DNA of 64,000 nt from Thozetella sp. PMI_491 (lineage: Eukaryota; Ascomycota; Sordariomycetes; Chaetosphaeriales; Chaetosphaeriaceae), in assembly GCA_021432635.1 (NCBI GenBank), contig MU270016.1, positions 1,746,171 to 1,810,170 on the forward strand. The letters are read 5' to 3'. Under the pieces are notes generated by a model that was not told the DNA's origin, did not search any database, and saw only the letters and a program-made list of their open reading frames with translations. Both the position numbers and the translations under genes were made by a program. Below are positions 10,328 to 21,788 of the stretch, in pieces (the first letter of the stretch is position 1; each line of letters begins with the position of its first letter).

Positions 10328-10836
10328 ATGTTTCCGACGCTCCTCCGGCGCGCTGCGGACACCTCCCGGTCGCAATTGGCCCGCGGGGCCGGGCCGTACA
10401 AGCTGAAGAAGGTGTGGCCGCCAGACTTCTCGCAGCTCTCGGCCGCCGAGCAGCTCAAGTTCGAGAAGCGGTACAAGCGGCGGCTCCGCCTCATGGGGGC
10501 CCGCCCGCGATGGAACAGGATGCTCAAGCTTGTCCAGCTCTTTGGCGTCACATGTAGGTTGCTTCCTCTTCGTCGCCGCCGGCCGTGATATGTCCGCTGA
10601 CCGCGCTGGAAGCTGTCGTTGTCTACGGCTTGCTCTTCATGCAAGACAAGCAGGCTGAGGAAGAGCCGTTTCACCAGGTAGGACCCAAATCCCAGCCGTG
10701 GATGGAGTGAGCTCCGTTCTGACATGCTACGCAGTTCCGGCAATCGTTCTGGTCCTTCTTCGGATCCTTCTCCGAGTCGAGCCGGTTCGAGAACTCGGCA
10801 CGCACGGTCGAGGCAGATAGGGAGCAGAGGAAGTGA
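10328..10836 (+). CDS. Small membrane protein of unknown function, probably mitochondrial
   Basis: Exons are 10328-10553, 10613-10677 and 10735-10836; phases agree and the product has 130 residues. The N-terminus (about 1-28) is rich in Arg, Lys, Ser and Ala with no acidic residue apart from Asp11, which suits a mitochondrial presequence. A basic, aromatic stretch (about 44-64) precedes a single probable transmembrane segment (about 66-85). A short polar C-terminal part with Phe/Trp clusters follows. Splicing is supported because exons 2 and 3 complete the hydrophobic segment and a sensible tail. I do not recognise the family. Size, one membrane segment and a basic front suggest an inner-membrane accessory or assembly protein, but this is inference. 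Confidence 0.75.
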
Positions 10837-11219
10837 GCGGAGCGTATACCGCTTCCGCGCCACCCTCAGCCGTGTGCATTCTACTGGAGTTTTGGAGTTT
10901 GGGATACCCTGCACTGCGGAGGCGCATGTATAGTTTGGCACTATGTACAACAAGTCACCGTCTTCCTCTCAACTCCCTCTAAGCCGACGGGCACCACTGC
11001 GGCCTCTAGCCATCTCATGGACATGTCTTGATGCCCACATTCTACGCGCACTTGCCCGAGGTGCCGCCTTCCGGGCAGCTTGTCTACAGGACTGCGTGCG
11101 GGCACTGCATGAGGCGGATGAGAGCAGCTGGGGAGCCTGGGTCGCGCCGCTCTTGGGGTCGCCGACCAGGCCATATGTCGGCGCGCATGCGTCTTCAAAA
11201 GATCGCAAAAGAGTCCATA
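10837..11219. other. Intergenic between convergent genes
   Basis: This should hold the 3' ends of the small membrane protein gene and AP-3 sigma. I see no other feature. Confidence 0.5.
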
Positions 11220-11878
11220 TCATCGCCCGTGCCAGACAAAGTTTGCGCCCATATTACCCAGGCCGGCCCCAAGCCCAGTCGACCGGCCCTCGTTCGTGGG
11301 CCGTTTCGCCACGGTTCCCTGCGCCCGGACACCGGCCACGATGCGTTCCATATTTGTCTCTATTACGACGCCGCCCACGACCATCTCCCCGAGAGTGGAA
11401 TGTAGCGTCTCGAAGTTGAAGATAAGGTCCAGCTCGCACACGTTCTCGAAGAGCTTGTCCAGGGCCTCCACGTACACCTGGATCAGATCGATCAGGGCGA
11501 GCGGCGATTCGGTCGACGTTGAAATGACGATGAAATAGAGGGTCGCATAGTGCCGGTAGGTCACCAGGGAGGGTACATCCTGCTGCTCCGACGACGCGCG
11601 CGAGGTGCCCGAGGCGGCGAGCAGCGGCGGGAGGGGCAGGAAGTTGCAGGATCCGACCGGACGGTTTGATACGAGGGTGAAGATCTCGGAGATGAGACGC
11701 TGCTGGATGCTCGTGTCCTGACCGGCGCGGATTAGCACTAGACAGGGCGGCGGTCGAGGGAGGCATGACGTGGGGGCTGGGACGTGGGGGAGCGGGCAGT
11801 CTTGCTCACCAGCTGGGTGTAGAACTTGGTCAGCCGGGGCTGGCCTTGGCCGTTGAACACCAGGAAGGCGTTAATCAT
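11220..11878 (-). CDS. APS3: AP-3 adaptor complex sigma subunit
   Basis: Exon 1 is 11810-11878 and exon 2 is 11220-11717; the intron joins at phase 0. The product has 188 residues. The start shows the classic small-chain beginning (Met-Ile-Asn-Ala-Phe-Leu-Val-Phe-Asn), followed by Arg-Leu-Thr-Lys-Phe-Tyr. The rest is a longin-type fold: an Arg-Tyr-x-x-Tyr-Ala-x-Leu-Tyr-Phe core strand, an Asp-Leu-Ile-Gln-Val-Tyr-Val helix and a conserved Glu-Leu-Asp-Leu-Ile-Phe-Asn-Phe. A moderately long loop (about residues 50-77) between the second and third parts is typical of sigma-3. AP-3 sorts cargo from Golgi or endosome to the vacuole. A C-terminal extension rich in Gly, Asn and Thr goes beyond the core fold. 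It shares a 495-base divergent promoter region with frataxin. Confidence 0.93.
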
Positions 11879-12373
11879 GATGGTAGGCTTCCCGGGACCG
11901 TCGACGCAAACCGGCTCTGGACAACTGCAGGTTGTCGGGGGCGTGAGAGTTGGAAGGCGCCTAGCTTTGAAGGCACTTCGGCTCGTGCAGGTCTAATGAT
12001 GGTCCCGCCAAAGTGGAAGCGCTGGGTTAGTCCCGGTGTGGCTACTCTGTGGCGTGTGGGAGCTGATAAGACGTGCGATAAAAGCACACGTGGGTCCCGC
12101 GGTCCCCGCTGTTACCGAGATACTTGAGAATATACGAAGTTTGCAAGTCCTGAACTGTACTCGTCTAGCGTTGTTTGAGCTGAGCTTTCAGAGCTGTCTC
12201 CCTCTTCTTCCGGGAGCTCCTACTCAGTCTCATTGGATCGATCTTCCCTCATCTTAAGCTTTCCATCGTTAAGCCCGCAAACGGCTATCCAGCCTTCATT
12301 TACTCGCATCAACAAGACCTGGAGCTGAAATCCAACAAACCATCTCAACGCGCCATCAAGCCCTCTCTTAGCC
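11879..12373. promoter_or_regulatory. Divergent promoter region, AP-3 sigma / frataxin
   Basis: The two start codons lie 495 bases apart, head to head, so both promoters must be here. I see no strong TATA box. Confidence 0.6.
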
Positions 12374-13076
12374 ATGGCCGCAGCACATCTCGTACGTGCC
12401 ACTCGCCTCGGGAGTCTTCGCGCGCCAGCCCTCGTCGCCCGTCCTCTACCCCTCCGATGCGCTGCCTGTGCCTTTGAGAGACATGCCGCCTATCAATCCG
12501 TCATCTCCCGCTCCCTCCTCCAGCCCAAGTCGCTCTCCACGTCCGCTGCTCGCCGGGTGATTGTCCCGGACGGCCAGCCCAGGGCTGAAGTCGAGTCGCC
12601 GAAGGAGGTTCAGACCGCCGCCGACATCACCGAGGAAACCTACCACCAGGTGGCCGACTTGTATCTAGACCGCCTCCTTGGGCAATTGGAGGAGATGCAA
12701 GATAAGCGAGACGATGTTGAAGTAGAGTATGCTGTGAGTCTTGCCGCCCCTCTTAGTCCTCTAAGGATCCGTCCAGCTTCCCGGCGATCAATACCTTCTG
12801 CAATTCATTCATGCTAACCCCGCGCAGAGCGGCGTACTTACCCTCAACCTGGGCCACGACACCTACGTCATCAACAAACAGCCGCCGAATAAACAGATCT
12901 GGCTCTCGTCTCCCAAGACGGGGCCGAAGCGCTACGACTATGTCATTCGTGGCGACGGCCAAGGAGACAAGCAGGACACCGCGATTGGCGAATGGGTGTA
13001 TCTGCGGGACAACAGCACATTGGACCAGCTCCTTGTCGATGAGATCGGAGTGGACATTCGCCACCACGATAGTTGA
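12374..13076 (+). CDS. YFH1: Frataxin, mitochondrial iron-sulfur assembly factor
   Basis: Exons are 12374-12733 and 12828-13076. The intron (GTGAGT, GCTAAC, GCAG) joins at phase 0, and the product has 202 residues. Residues 1 to about 65 are Arg/Ala/Ser-rich and nearly free of acids, a mitochondrial presequence. The frataxin domain (about 88-200) has the acidic first helix, in which Asp and Glu alternate over about 30 residues. The beta-sheet core follows, with the conserved Gly-Val-Leu-Thr-Leu, [13 protein letters not shown] and Ser-Ser-Pro-x-x-Gly-Pro-Lys-Arg-Tyr-Asp segments. Frataxin binds iron and speeds sulfur transfer on the Isu scaffold in the matrix. All expected core elements are visible. 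Confidence 0.97.
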
Positions 13077-14034
13077 GCAGACGGGACAAGGAAGAGAACC
13101 ACAAAGAAGTAGCACGTGTTGCCGTATGAATAGCGTGCCCTGCTTGTAAGATACCAGAACTATTTCGAGGCAGCCACCTTCAGCTTGTTTGCGCGGGTAG
13201 GATGGAAACCGGTAGTGTCTTCCGGAAGAGAAGTTATCGCTATGGACGGTTGTTATAATCCTTGGTAGGCACGCTACAGAAGAGAGCCGTCATGTTGACA
13301 ATTGAGCCAGTCGATCACATAGATTGATGGCTACGAGAAGAGATAGGCCAACATCGGCTCTCTAAAGAATCCCAGTTCTATCCACTTCCTTGTGAGCTGG
13401 TGCACCGAGGCCGCGCCGAATGGGTGGAAAGAAGGAACTACGCTGCCTGGACCCCTCCCTCGACATTCCTACGTTTCGATGTCCGATATTTTCGGAGTCA
13501 ACTCGTGGCTTGCATCTCGAGACTGATGCTTTCAAATGGGGGAGCAAGCAGATGCGAATCCTTGTCCCGCGCTCGTTGGCCTCCCTGCTCGGGCTTCTGC
13601 GCCAATGAGCGGGCAGGGAGGCAGCATCAGCCACGCGGTGTGCCCGGGTGGGTCCCCCAGCCACAGCTCGGGAGGGAGGAGGACGGCTCAGGCCGAGATT
13701 CGTTTAAATCTCACCCTCAGATCCGGGGTCTCATCAAGGGCCGTGAGAAAGATCCGAGATCTCATCGCTCTCCCTACACCATCCTCCGCGCGCAAAATCC
13801 AAAAGACGAACTGTAAGCTTCGTGAGCTCCCAGGTGCTGCGCTGCACAATTGGATACCTACGATCCGGATTGCGTGCACCAGCAAGAGCTTTGCTGTTTA
13901 AGGGACGGGCCGGAGTTTGTCATCGGGTCCTATCGCCGCCCACCGTTGTGTAGGGCTCAGCCATGGGCGCTGCCCCATGATTGAGACCCGCCACTGCCGC
14001 CAGAAGGGACACCGATAAGGCCGCCCCGGCCACT
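13077..14034. other. Intergenic: frataxin 3' end and BTB gene promoter
   Basis: There is no supported gene. Overlapping open frames between 13,400 and 13,900 on both strands lack family resemblance. An in-frame TTG-started extension (13981) precedes the BTB gene ATG, but ATG at 14035 is preferred. Confidence 0.5.
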
Positions 14035-15772
14035 ATGAGCCCCGCGATGGGGGCCACCAAGCCCGGCGCCGACGCCTTAGCCCAAGCCCAAGCCCAAGCC
14101 GCCCGCTCGTCCGGCCTGCCTGCGGACAAGGACCAGGACGCCCGCGCGCCGACCTCGACCGTCCAGCTCATCTCCAAGATCCCCAAGATCCTCCCCCACG
14201 AGCGTGTCTTCCCTATCCAGATCGGCTCCGAGCTCTTCAAGCTCTCGGGAGCGTCTATCTCCTCAGACGGTTAGCCTCCCCGGCCCCTCTCGCCGCTCCG
14301 CCCCGGCCTCGTCGCCGCCGGACGGCTGGGTGCGGCAACTTTTGCGCTCTGGCTGACTTGAGTCGGACAGCACCGTCTTACTTCTCGCAGTACTTCGTTT
14401 GCCAGATCAAACAGGCTGAGGAGAACGGCCAAGATGTAGGCTCCGCCATCCGGACGCTCTATATCGATCGAGATCCGGGCACCTTCAAGGATATCTCTCT
14501 TCACCTGCAGGGCTACCACGTGCAGCCCCGGGACGGCACCCACTTCGTGCGTCTCTTTGCCGACGCCCAGTTCTACAACCGTGAGGACCATCGCATCCCT
14601 TTTCTTCCAGCTAGCCACTAATCCACAGGCCCATAGTTCCCAAGCTCATCTCGCAGCTCTACGACGAGTCCATCTTTATGTCCATCGGCCACCGTGAGTT
14701 CCAGATACCGCGGGACCTATTCACGGACCCGGGCAACTCGCCGAACTTCTTCTCCCTGGGCTTCGCCATTTTTTTCTCCTCGCCGGACGATCTGTTCCCC
14801 GGCCTAGACCGCGAGGGTCTCATCCGGCCGCCATCGATCCTGCCTCCTTCGGTGCCCGGCCGCAGCGCCGACACCTTCGCCGAGCTCCTGCATATGCTGC
14901 GCGGCTACCCGGTGTCGATCCGAGACGATGCCCACCGCGCTAGCCTGCTGCGCGACTGCCGCTACTTCAACTTCAAGGGCCTGGAGCAGCGCATCATCGC
15001 CCACTCCATCGCCTTTAACCAGGCGCGCCGGCGGGATGAGATCGTCCTCCGGCTAGAGGACATTCTCAAATCCGGCATAAGCGTCGCCGCCGAGCCCACC
15101 GCCACTGACCCGCTGGCCGGATGGGTCACCTATGCCCGACCGTTTGTCGACGACCGCGCCTACGAGCTTGTGCTTGAGATCGGTAGCGAGGCGACTCGCC
15201 TTCACCTTGGATCCCCATCCGATGTGCGCGCCGAGTTCTTCAAAGATGCCAACATCCGCGTCGCCCGCCTGTTCGAGGTCATCTCGACCAAGCTAAACCT
15301 ACCCCCGACCACCCAGCCGCTCGGCCTGTTGATGGCCTCAGGCGGCGCGTCCAGCCAGCCCGCGACACCGGGGAACACTCCGTTAAGCGAAGATCTGGTA
15401 CGCGTCGTCTTGGACCAGGAGTCGAGCATCATGCTCGACGGCAAGCCCTGGAACAACCACCTCTTTTCAATGGCCTCCGACCAAGACGTCACCACCCCCA
15501 TCGTTGCGGGGGCCAGCGTTGGCAGCACGGGCCAGGACTCCCCACTGTCGAACGGCATCGCCGCACCGCTGTCTCGAAAGCGCCGACGGCTGGACTCGCC
15601 AGGAGGCGGGAGCGACGAGTGGATCATAAGGACTGGTCAATGGCGCCTACGGATCCAGGCGGCCAAGCATGGCAAGGCAGCTGTCGAGTGTGTACTCACA
15701 GCGGTGAAGCTAGATGCCATGAGCTCAGAGCTCACAAGGAATGCCCACCGAGGCTTCTTGACAGGCGGATAA
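14035..15772 (+). CDS. BTB/POZ (T1-like) domain protein
   Basis: Exons are 14035-14269, 14371-14580 and 14637-15772; both introns join after the first base of a codon. The product has 526 residues. An N-terminal Ala/Gln run (about 15-23) from a CCCAAG-type hexamer repeat precedes the first BTB/POZ region (about 50-155; phrases such as Ser-Glu-Leu-Phe-Lys-Leu-Ser-Gly and Tyr-Phe-Ser-Gln-Tyr-Phe). A second BTB-like half (about 165-270) has Phe-x-Phe-Lys-Gly-Leu-Glu-Gln-Arg. A long C-terminal part ends in Arg-Thr-Gly-Gln-Trp-Arg-Leu-Arg-Ile after a basic Arg-Lys-Arg-Arg-Arg cluster that may be a nuclear signal. KCTD-like BTB proteins often act as adaptors, for example for Cul3 ligases. No such partner can be shown here, and the fungal family is uncharacterised as far as I know. 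Confidence 0.85.
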
Positions 15773-16586
15773 GAGGAGGGGAGAGGAAGACGGGAGGTTG
15801 TGTTTAATAATACGGTATATCTAGATGCCTTGCAATGTCCTGTATCTCTGCTTTAGGATCAGCGTTTGGGGGGTGGCTCTGCGGTCGGATTCAAGTGCAT
15901 ACTGTTAATGAATCTTCTTGTGTATGCTTAGCAAATAAATGCAAACTCTACCAAGACTGGGTGCCCATACGCCTGACATAGTTTCTAGGACATATAGGCA
16001 AGTGCTGTCATAATACGCTTGATCCAAGGCGATGTTTCGCGTTCTTCCGGGGGTTCGGCATATAATATTTTCGGTACCCTTAGATGGCCCCTGGGATGGT
16101 GGACCGCCAAGCCCAGCTGGCCTAGAGAGGGAGGAAGCTAGGATTGCCGTGGTCTCGACATGTGGGTGGGATAGGGCGTCTCACTCGTCATTTTATTATA
16201 AAAGACAGCCTAACATATACAAGGGCTAAAATAGGCAAAGCGAAAAAGCAATGGCAAGGAACAGGCCCGCCTTGACAAAATCCAGACACCGCCGCCCGTC
16301 CGTCCCGAAACAGCCTGTTCCATGCTCCAAAGCAGGTCCCAACGCCAATGCAAATGCAGTAAAAGGGTATGTCCCACACGAAACAGATGCGGTCCTGCCA
16401 GGGTGCCCGCGGCGCACGCCCCGACACTCTCTGGAGACCACGTACGTCACAAACACGCTTGGCCAACCCCCGAGCCATGAGCCATGGGCCACGCAGCTGG
16501 GTTAGCTTTCGCTCTTCGCGTCTACGCCTCTCCGGTCGCCACGCGGCGCTACCGACAGCAACATCCCACCGCTAGAGCCCGGCCTC
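15773..16586. other. Intergenic between convergent genes
   Basis: The BTB gene and the Cut12-like gene both end here. The length is more than two 3' ends need, but I see no third gene. Confidence 0.5.
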
Positions 16587-18714
16587 CTACGACCTGACCC
16601 GCCTGCCTACACTCATCGGTGCGCCAACCCGGTTGGACGGGGCGCTCAGATCCCTGCGGTCGGTGCGGACGAGCGGGCCCTTCTGCTTTGCGGGGGTGAC
16701 GGCGCCACCCGTAGGGGCCTTGCCGATGCTGCGCGCGCGGCCGCGTCGCTCGCGGATCTGCGCAAGGGCCTGCTCACGCGTCATGGTGGGCGTGAGCGCA
16801 GGATTGGTCGCGTCGAACGAAGGCTTGTCGTCGGAGCTGTGGGACGGGGTGCGCTGGTGGGCTAGTAGGCGGGCCGAGAGGTTGGGCTTCTGCGGCGAGT
16901 CCATGTTGACCTTCACGGTCGTGGTGGTGGTCGCGACCGAGTAGAAGGCGGCCGAGGTGTGTGGGCGCGTGAATGGGTGCTCGGTGGGAGTCTCTGGGTC
17001 TGTTTCAGGAGGCGGTAGGGATATCGCAGTGGCTGGCGGCGTGAGGGTGTCGTCATCATCCTGCGAGTCGGAGTGCTCGCTCCCGATGCTCAGCCGCGGG
17101 GTGTCCGGGCTTGCTTCGGTCTCTTCCTCTTCAAGCATGGCCGATGCGGGAATCTCGGCAGTGGGGATGTTGAGCTGCAGGGCTGGCTCTTGCTGGTGGG
17201 GGGCGTCCAGCAGGGAAAGCAGAGAGGTCCGGCAGCCCGGAGGGAGGGCAAAGTTGGGCGGGTCGACGGATGGAGTCCTCGAGTACATGGGGTGGTCTGC
17301 TGCCTCCTCCTCTTGGTCGGCCAGGTCGGACATGGCCGTCTCGTCGACCGTGCTCTCATCAATAATCTCGTCAGCTTCCAGTGCCTCGGCCTGCTCCTGC
17401 GAGAGCGTGCGGAAAACGCCCTCGGTGGGAATGAAGACATGGCTCTGCCGTGGCGCACGGCTGGCCTTGAGCATCTCTGTCTTGGACTTGGGTGGCGAGG
17501 ACAAGCTCGCAGCGATGACCGGCGTCTCCTCAGGCGCATTCTCACTAAGGATGACCAAGTCACCGGCATCGGCGATCTTGACGGCAGCAGGGCGCTTGCG
17601 GCGTGGACTAGAGGCCGCGGCAGAAGCTGCGTGGCGCTTGGCCTCGGCAGCGCAGGGGCAGCAGCCCAGGTGGCACTGAGCGGCGAGGAAGTCGGCATGC
17701 TCGAGAGCACGGGACGCACGCTGCTTCTCCCACTGCCACAGGCGAGTGAGCTCCTCGATCTCTGCCTCGCTGGCGGCGGAGGAGGTGACGTCGGCGATGG
17801 TGACAAGCGACCTGCGCGTCTTGACGGGCGAGGCAAATTCGTCGTCTTCTGCATCGGCCACGGCAGGTGGAAGAGGAAGGAGGCCCTCGGCAGCGATGCG
17901 GGCGACGTCCTCCTCGCTCTTGGCTAGTGACTTGAAGGCATCGCGCTCCTGCTCCAGCACTCGTACCCTCTCCAACGCCTGGTCCAGCTGCTCCTGGACG
18001 CCGACCAGGGTGTAGCGGGAGGTAAATGCCTCCTGCTCGCGCGCCTTGCTCCGCGCCTTCTCGATCTCTAGGAGCTCCTCAGCCGACTTCTGCCCTGCTC
18101 GCGATGTCTTCAGCTCCTCCTGCAGTTTAACCATGCCACTCTGCGACTTGAAGGTCTCCTTGCGCGCCCGCCGGATCTCTTTTTCCCAGAGGGACTGGGT
18201 GTGAGCATGGGTTTCCTTGGCGCGAGCGTAGCTCTCCTATAAGGCGGTCCAAGTCAGCACTCTGCGTGTGCACGGACTTCGGTGGAAGGCGGAAGTAGGG
18301 AAGCTGTGCCTAGCATCCAGGGAGGATACCAGGAGGTGTTAAGCAAAGGGGGGCACTTACCATGACGGATTCCAGCCTCTCGCCGACCTTTTGTTCTCTC
18401 TGCTTGCCCTCGTCAATATGCCTCCGCAGCAGCCGGACTTCATCGCGGTACTGGCGCATCTCGGTCTCGGCCTGCTCGCGGCCCAGCATGGCGCGCTTGA
18501 GGGCGGCGTCGGCCGTCTTGCGCTCCAGCTGCTTGGATTGAATGGCCAGAGAGTTGAACTGATTGATCTTGTCGTGCACCGTGCTGTCCCGGCCGGCGCC
18601 GGCGGCATCGCCGCGGACGGGCGAGTCACGCTGCTGGTTGTGAGACACTGGCATGAGGGCGTTCGGCTGTGCGCCGCCGCCCACGGAGCCGCGGCGGCCC
18701 GGTGGTGTGTCCAT
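16587..18714 (-). CDS. Cut12-like spindle pole body-associated protein
   Basis: Exon 1 is 18361-18714 and exon 2 is 16587-18236; the GTAAGT...TATAG intron joins at phase 0. The product has 667 residues. After a short disordered start there is a long charged heptad-like coiled coil (about residues 48-240) with runs of Arg, Glu, Lys and Gln. This is broken by disordered, acidic and Ser/Pro-rich sequence. A second short helix with a cluster of cysteines (Cys-His-Leu-Gly-Cys-Cys-Pro-Cys) follows, then a basic Arg-rich tail. The N-terminal coil resembles the fungal Cut12/spindle-pole-body-formation domain family. In fission yeast Cut12 recruits and regulates mitotic kinases at the spindle pole. 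The assignment rests on recalled similarity of the coil. Any long fungal coiled-coil protein is the alternative. Confidence 0.62.
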
Positions 18715-19533
18715 GAGAGTGAGCTACCTAGCTATCTCGTACCGGGGTTAAGTGATGGGATATCGAGTTGACAGCGTCGATCTTGACGAATGCGGCCTGT
18801 CAGGGAGATGGAGAAGCAAGCCTCTGTGTCGAGTGCGAGTTGGGAGGTCGTGTGGGCTGCCAAGCCGTTTTGTTCTCTTGCGAAAGGCGTTTCGAAAATT
18901 ACTAGCAAGAGCCTGGTCGAGGCAATGCGAGTTTCTTGCGGTGCGGACGATTGCGCGCGAAGGTTCACGACGTCTGAAGTGGGCTGCGATTTTCGGACGG
19001 GGTTTGTGTGTGCGAATATGCACTGCTAGGATTCAGCCTTCCGCGTCCCTGGTCGTGGAGGTCTTGTATTTACCCTCGTTTACGCCCGCCTTGGCGGTAA
19101 GGCCGTACTGGAGTTGCCGGGGTGACGCGACCCGTGCACGCAGTTCCGCCCGAACGGGCCTAGCGCAAACTGGCAGCCTCGCAGGCTGTGGTGGGGGGAG
19201 AGCTTGGATTTACAGAAGCAATTATTGGTGCCGCGCCGCTGCCGACCTGCCTTAGCGAGTACGCTGAAGAAGGTCCCACCATGGACTTCTGCTCAGCCTT
19301 GCATAACCGTTAATGCCGTAACGGCACCTTGAACCCAGACACGAGATCTGGCTTTTGCGAGGTTTTACGAAGTTTTGCGAGGTAGTAGAGCTACCCTTTT
19401 TTCTTTTTATTACTACCTCGAGCTCCGTTGCCCAACATCGATCCATTTCCTTCGCGTCCCTCGTGACTTGCGCGCCGTCGTCTGGTTTCCACCATCGTTG
19501 TTCCTCCAAGCCTAACCTTCAATTGCCCGCAGA
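18715..19533. promoter_or_regulatory. Divergent promoter region, Cut12-like / MAPR genes
   Basis: The two genes start head to head 819 bases apart. I see no coding sequence between them. A pyrimidine-rich stretch lies just before the plus-strand start. Confidence 0.5.
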
Positions 19534-20393
19534 ATGGCAGACTCGGTGCGCCAGCGCAAGGGGAAGGCTCCCAAGGCCGACGAGGCGCCGGCCTCAAGCG
19601 GCGATGAGTCCCCAGCTGTACAAGAGCTGCCGCCCCGACCTAGCGCGAAGAAGAGGATCGAGGCGGAAGAGATGGACACGCTTACCATCGTGCTCGACGT
19701 GCTCCGGGTGCTGTCATTTCTTTTCGTCGCTTCCTGCGGCCTCAGCTACCTTATCTCCGGCGGCGAGACCTTCTTCTGGGGCATGTCGAACCCTCCAAAG
19801 TACCTCCAAACCGAATGGTGGAAGGCCCAAATGGTAGGTATCCCCCCTCCATGCAAGCAGAGGGCGGGTCGGCCGCTAACTTGGACCTCGTGGCACAGCG
19901 CGGGCCGGTCTACTTCACGCTGGACGAGCTGGCGGCATACGATGGCAAGGACGAGACCAAGCCGCTCTATCTCGCCATCAACGGCACCGTCTACGACGTG
20001 TCGGCGAATCGGCGGACCTACGGCCCCGGCGGCTCGTACCATTGGTTTGCTGGTACCGACGCCTCGCGGGCCTACGTCACGGGGTGCTTCGCTGAGGACC
20101 GCACGGCCGACATGCGCGGGGCCGAGGAGATGTACCTGCCGATCGACGACCCGGCGGTCGACAAGCACTGGAGCGCGGCCGACATGACCAAGCTCAAGGA
20201 GCAGGAGCTGGCCGAGGCAAAGAAGCGGGTGCACGACGGACTGAAGCACTGGGTCGACTTCTTCGCCAAGAGCAAAAAGTATCAGTTCGTGGGGTATGTC
20301 AAGCGGCCGAAGGGGTGGCCCAACAACGAGCCGAAGAGGAAGCTGTGCGATGCGGCGGCGCAAGGACGCGCCAAGAGGCAAATCCCACAATAG
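19534..20393 (+). CDS. Membrane-anchored MAPR / cytochrome b5-like haem-binding protein
   Basis: Exons are 19534-19833 and 19899-20393; the intron (GTAGGT, GCTAAC, CACAG) joins at phase 0. The product has 264 residues. A charged N-terminus (1-50) is followed by one transmembrane segment (about 52-74) and then a membrane-associated progesterone receptor/cytochrome b5-like domain (about 101-200). The domain shows Tyr-Phe-Thr-Leu-Asp-Glu-Leu, Tyr-Leu-Ala-Ile-Asn-Gly-Thr-Val-Tyr-Asp-Val and Tyr-Gly-Pro-Gly-Gly-Ser-Tyr, then Phe-Ala-Gly-x-Asp-Ala-Ser-Arg. The tyrosines of this motif bind haem in MAPR proteins such as yeast Dap1 and human PGRMC1, which support cytochrome P450 sterol enzymes in the ER. 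The C-terminal 60 residues form a Lys/Glu-rich helix and basic tail. It is longer than Dap1, so it may be the related fungal paralogue group. Confidence 0.9.
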
Positions 20394-21037
20394 ATGCACG
20401 GTCGAGCGTTCGGCCGTGTCTAGATAAGGAATCAATGATTATGTTTTCCTGCGCGGCCGGATGAATGGGCTGCTGGTACTGCACGATCCTTTTGGCATCA
20501 CAAGGGTCTACCCAGTTGCGTAGACTTTCGGACGAGGCTGTGCGAAACACTTGAGCACTTTCCCCGACGTCATCACGAGAAAACATGGGGACAAGGCGGC
20601 ACAGAAACAAGATGAGGCACAGAGAGAGATGAAGCAATATCAGTGAATTGTCAATGCAGTGTGGTACACACGCCGTGGCATGGTCATATACAATGGTCGC
20701 CACTGTCGAAGAGAACTCTCCCGGGCGGATCGCAAGCGACACGCTCATTGCGGGCCCGTGGTACCTCTCCTCCACTGACCGACCCTGGCGCTGCCATCCG
20801 CCCCCCGCCGTCCCAGAGGAGCGTATTCCAACGCTCGACTCTGGTGGCATGCCGGCCGTCCACGACCCAACCATCCGGTCACGATTAGGGGTTTGCTTGC
20901 GTCATCCATGACTGGCCATCTAGAGTGCCGTAGGCCCGAAGAGAAGAAAAGAACCAGAACACCACCGCCCCTTTTGTAGAGAGACAAAATCCTCAACCCA
21001 TCGTCGCCTGCTACTACTCGTCCTGCAGCTTGTGAGC
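20394..21037. other. Intergenic between convergent genes
   Basis: The MAPR gene and the cupredoxin gene both end here. I see nothing else. Confidence 0.5.
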
Positions 21038-21788
21038 TTACAACAGGAAGACAGCGGCAGCGAGACCGAGAAGGCTGAGGGGGAGAGGGACGGCGAGAAC
21101 GCCGGCAGCGTTGGTGCCAGTGCCGGTGTTGCCACCGCCGTTGGAGCCGGTGGAGTTGGTGCCGGTGGAGCCAGTGGTGCCGCCAGTGCTGGCGCTGCCG
21201 CCGGGAACCTGGTTAACGGCAACGGAAGAGGCGAGGGTCTTGAAGGCGGCGAGCGAGCGGGAAGCGTTGGCAGCAGTGCTGAAGCCAGGTTAGCGACGAA
21301 AGTCCCCCATTATATGCGCAAGATGGACCGCGACTTACTTCTCGTTGATGACCATGACCATACCGCCCTGGCAGTGCTTGGCCTGACCGCAGTAGATCCA
21401 GATGGGGGTGGTGTTGTTGACGGTGATGGTGTAGGTGGGGACCATGCCCATGGCGGCGCTGGCAGCGGCGGGCTGGAAGCCCGAGTGGAAGCCGGTGACG
21501 TTGGCGTTGTGGGCGTTGATGGGCGAGCACGGCTGGTCGAAGGTCGACTGAGTGACGGTGTGGTTACCAGCAGTGAACTGGAACTGGACAGCCTCGCCAA
21601 CAGGGACCTTGATGTTGTTGGGCGTGAAGGTGATGGTGCCGTTCATGCCAACAGTGACGACGGTGGTCTTCTGGGCTGCGTTGCTATTGTTAGCCTGGTG
21701 ATTCAGAGTTGTGCTTCGTACACCTTCCAGAGCGCATACCAGAAGCCAGGGTGGCGAGAGCCGCGAGAGCAATCGTTGTGAACTGCAT
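21038..21788 (-). CDS. GPI-anchored cupredoxin-domain secreted protein
   Basis: Exons are 21740-21788, 21339-21675 and 21038-21278; phases agree and the product has 208 residues. A signal peptide (about 1-16) leads to a single plastocyanin-like cupredoxin domain (about 22-128). Visible candidate copper ligands are His in Gly-Asn-His-Thr-Val-Thr, Cys in Trp-Ile-Tyr-Cys-Gly, His in Ala-Lys-His-Cys and Met in Gly-Gly-Met, the usual His-Cys-His-Met order. A Ser/Thr/Gly/Asn-rich linker and a hydrophobic C-terminal tail form a GPI signal. Proteins of this type sit in the fungal wall or plasma membrane, and some are induced by stress or on host contact; a redox role is not proven. The acceptor chosen for exon 2 (AACGCAG) is the only nearby one that keeps the frame. 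Confidence 0.93.

Noticed and set aside
10021-10953. 310-codon minus-strand frame over the small membrane protein gene
   Set aside because: It lies antisense to a spliced gene with a coherent product, and itself has Arg/Cys-rich random composition.
13981-14034. In-frame extension of the BTB protein from TTG
   Set aside because: A good ATG lies 54 bases downstream and the extension has no conserved feature.
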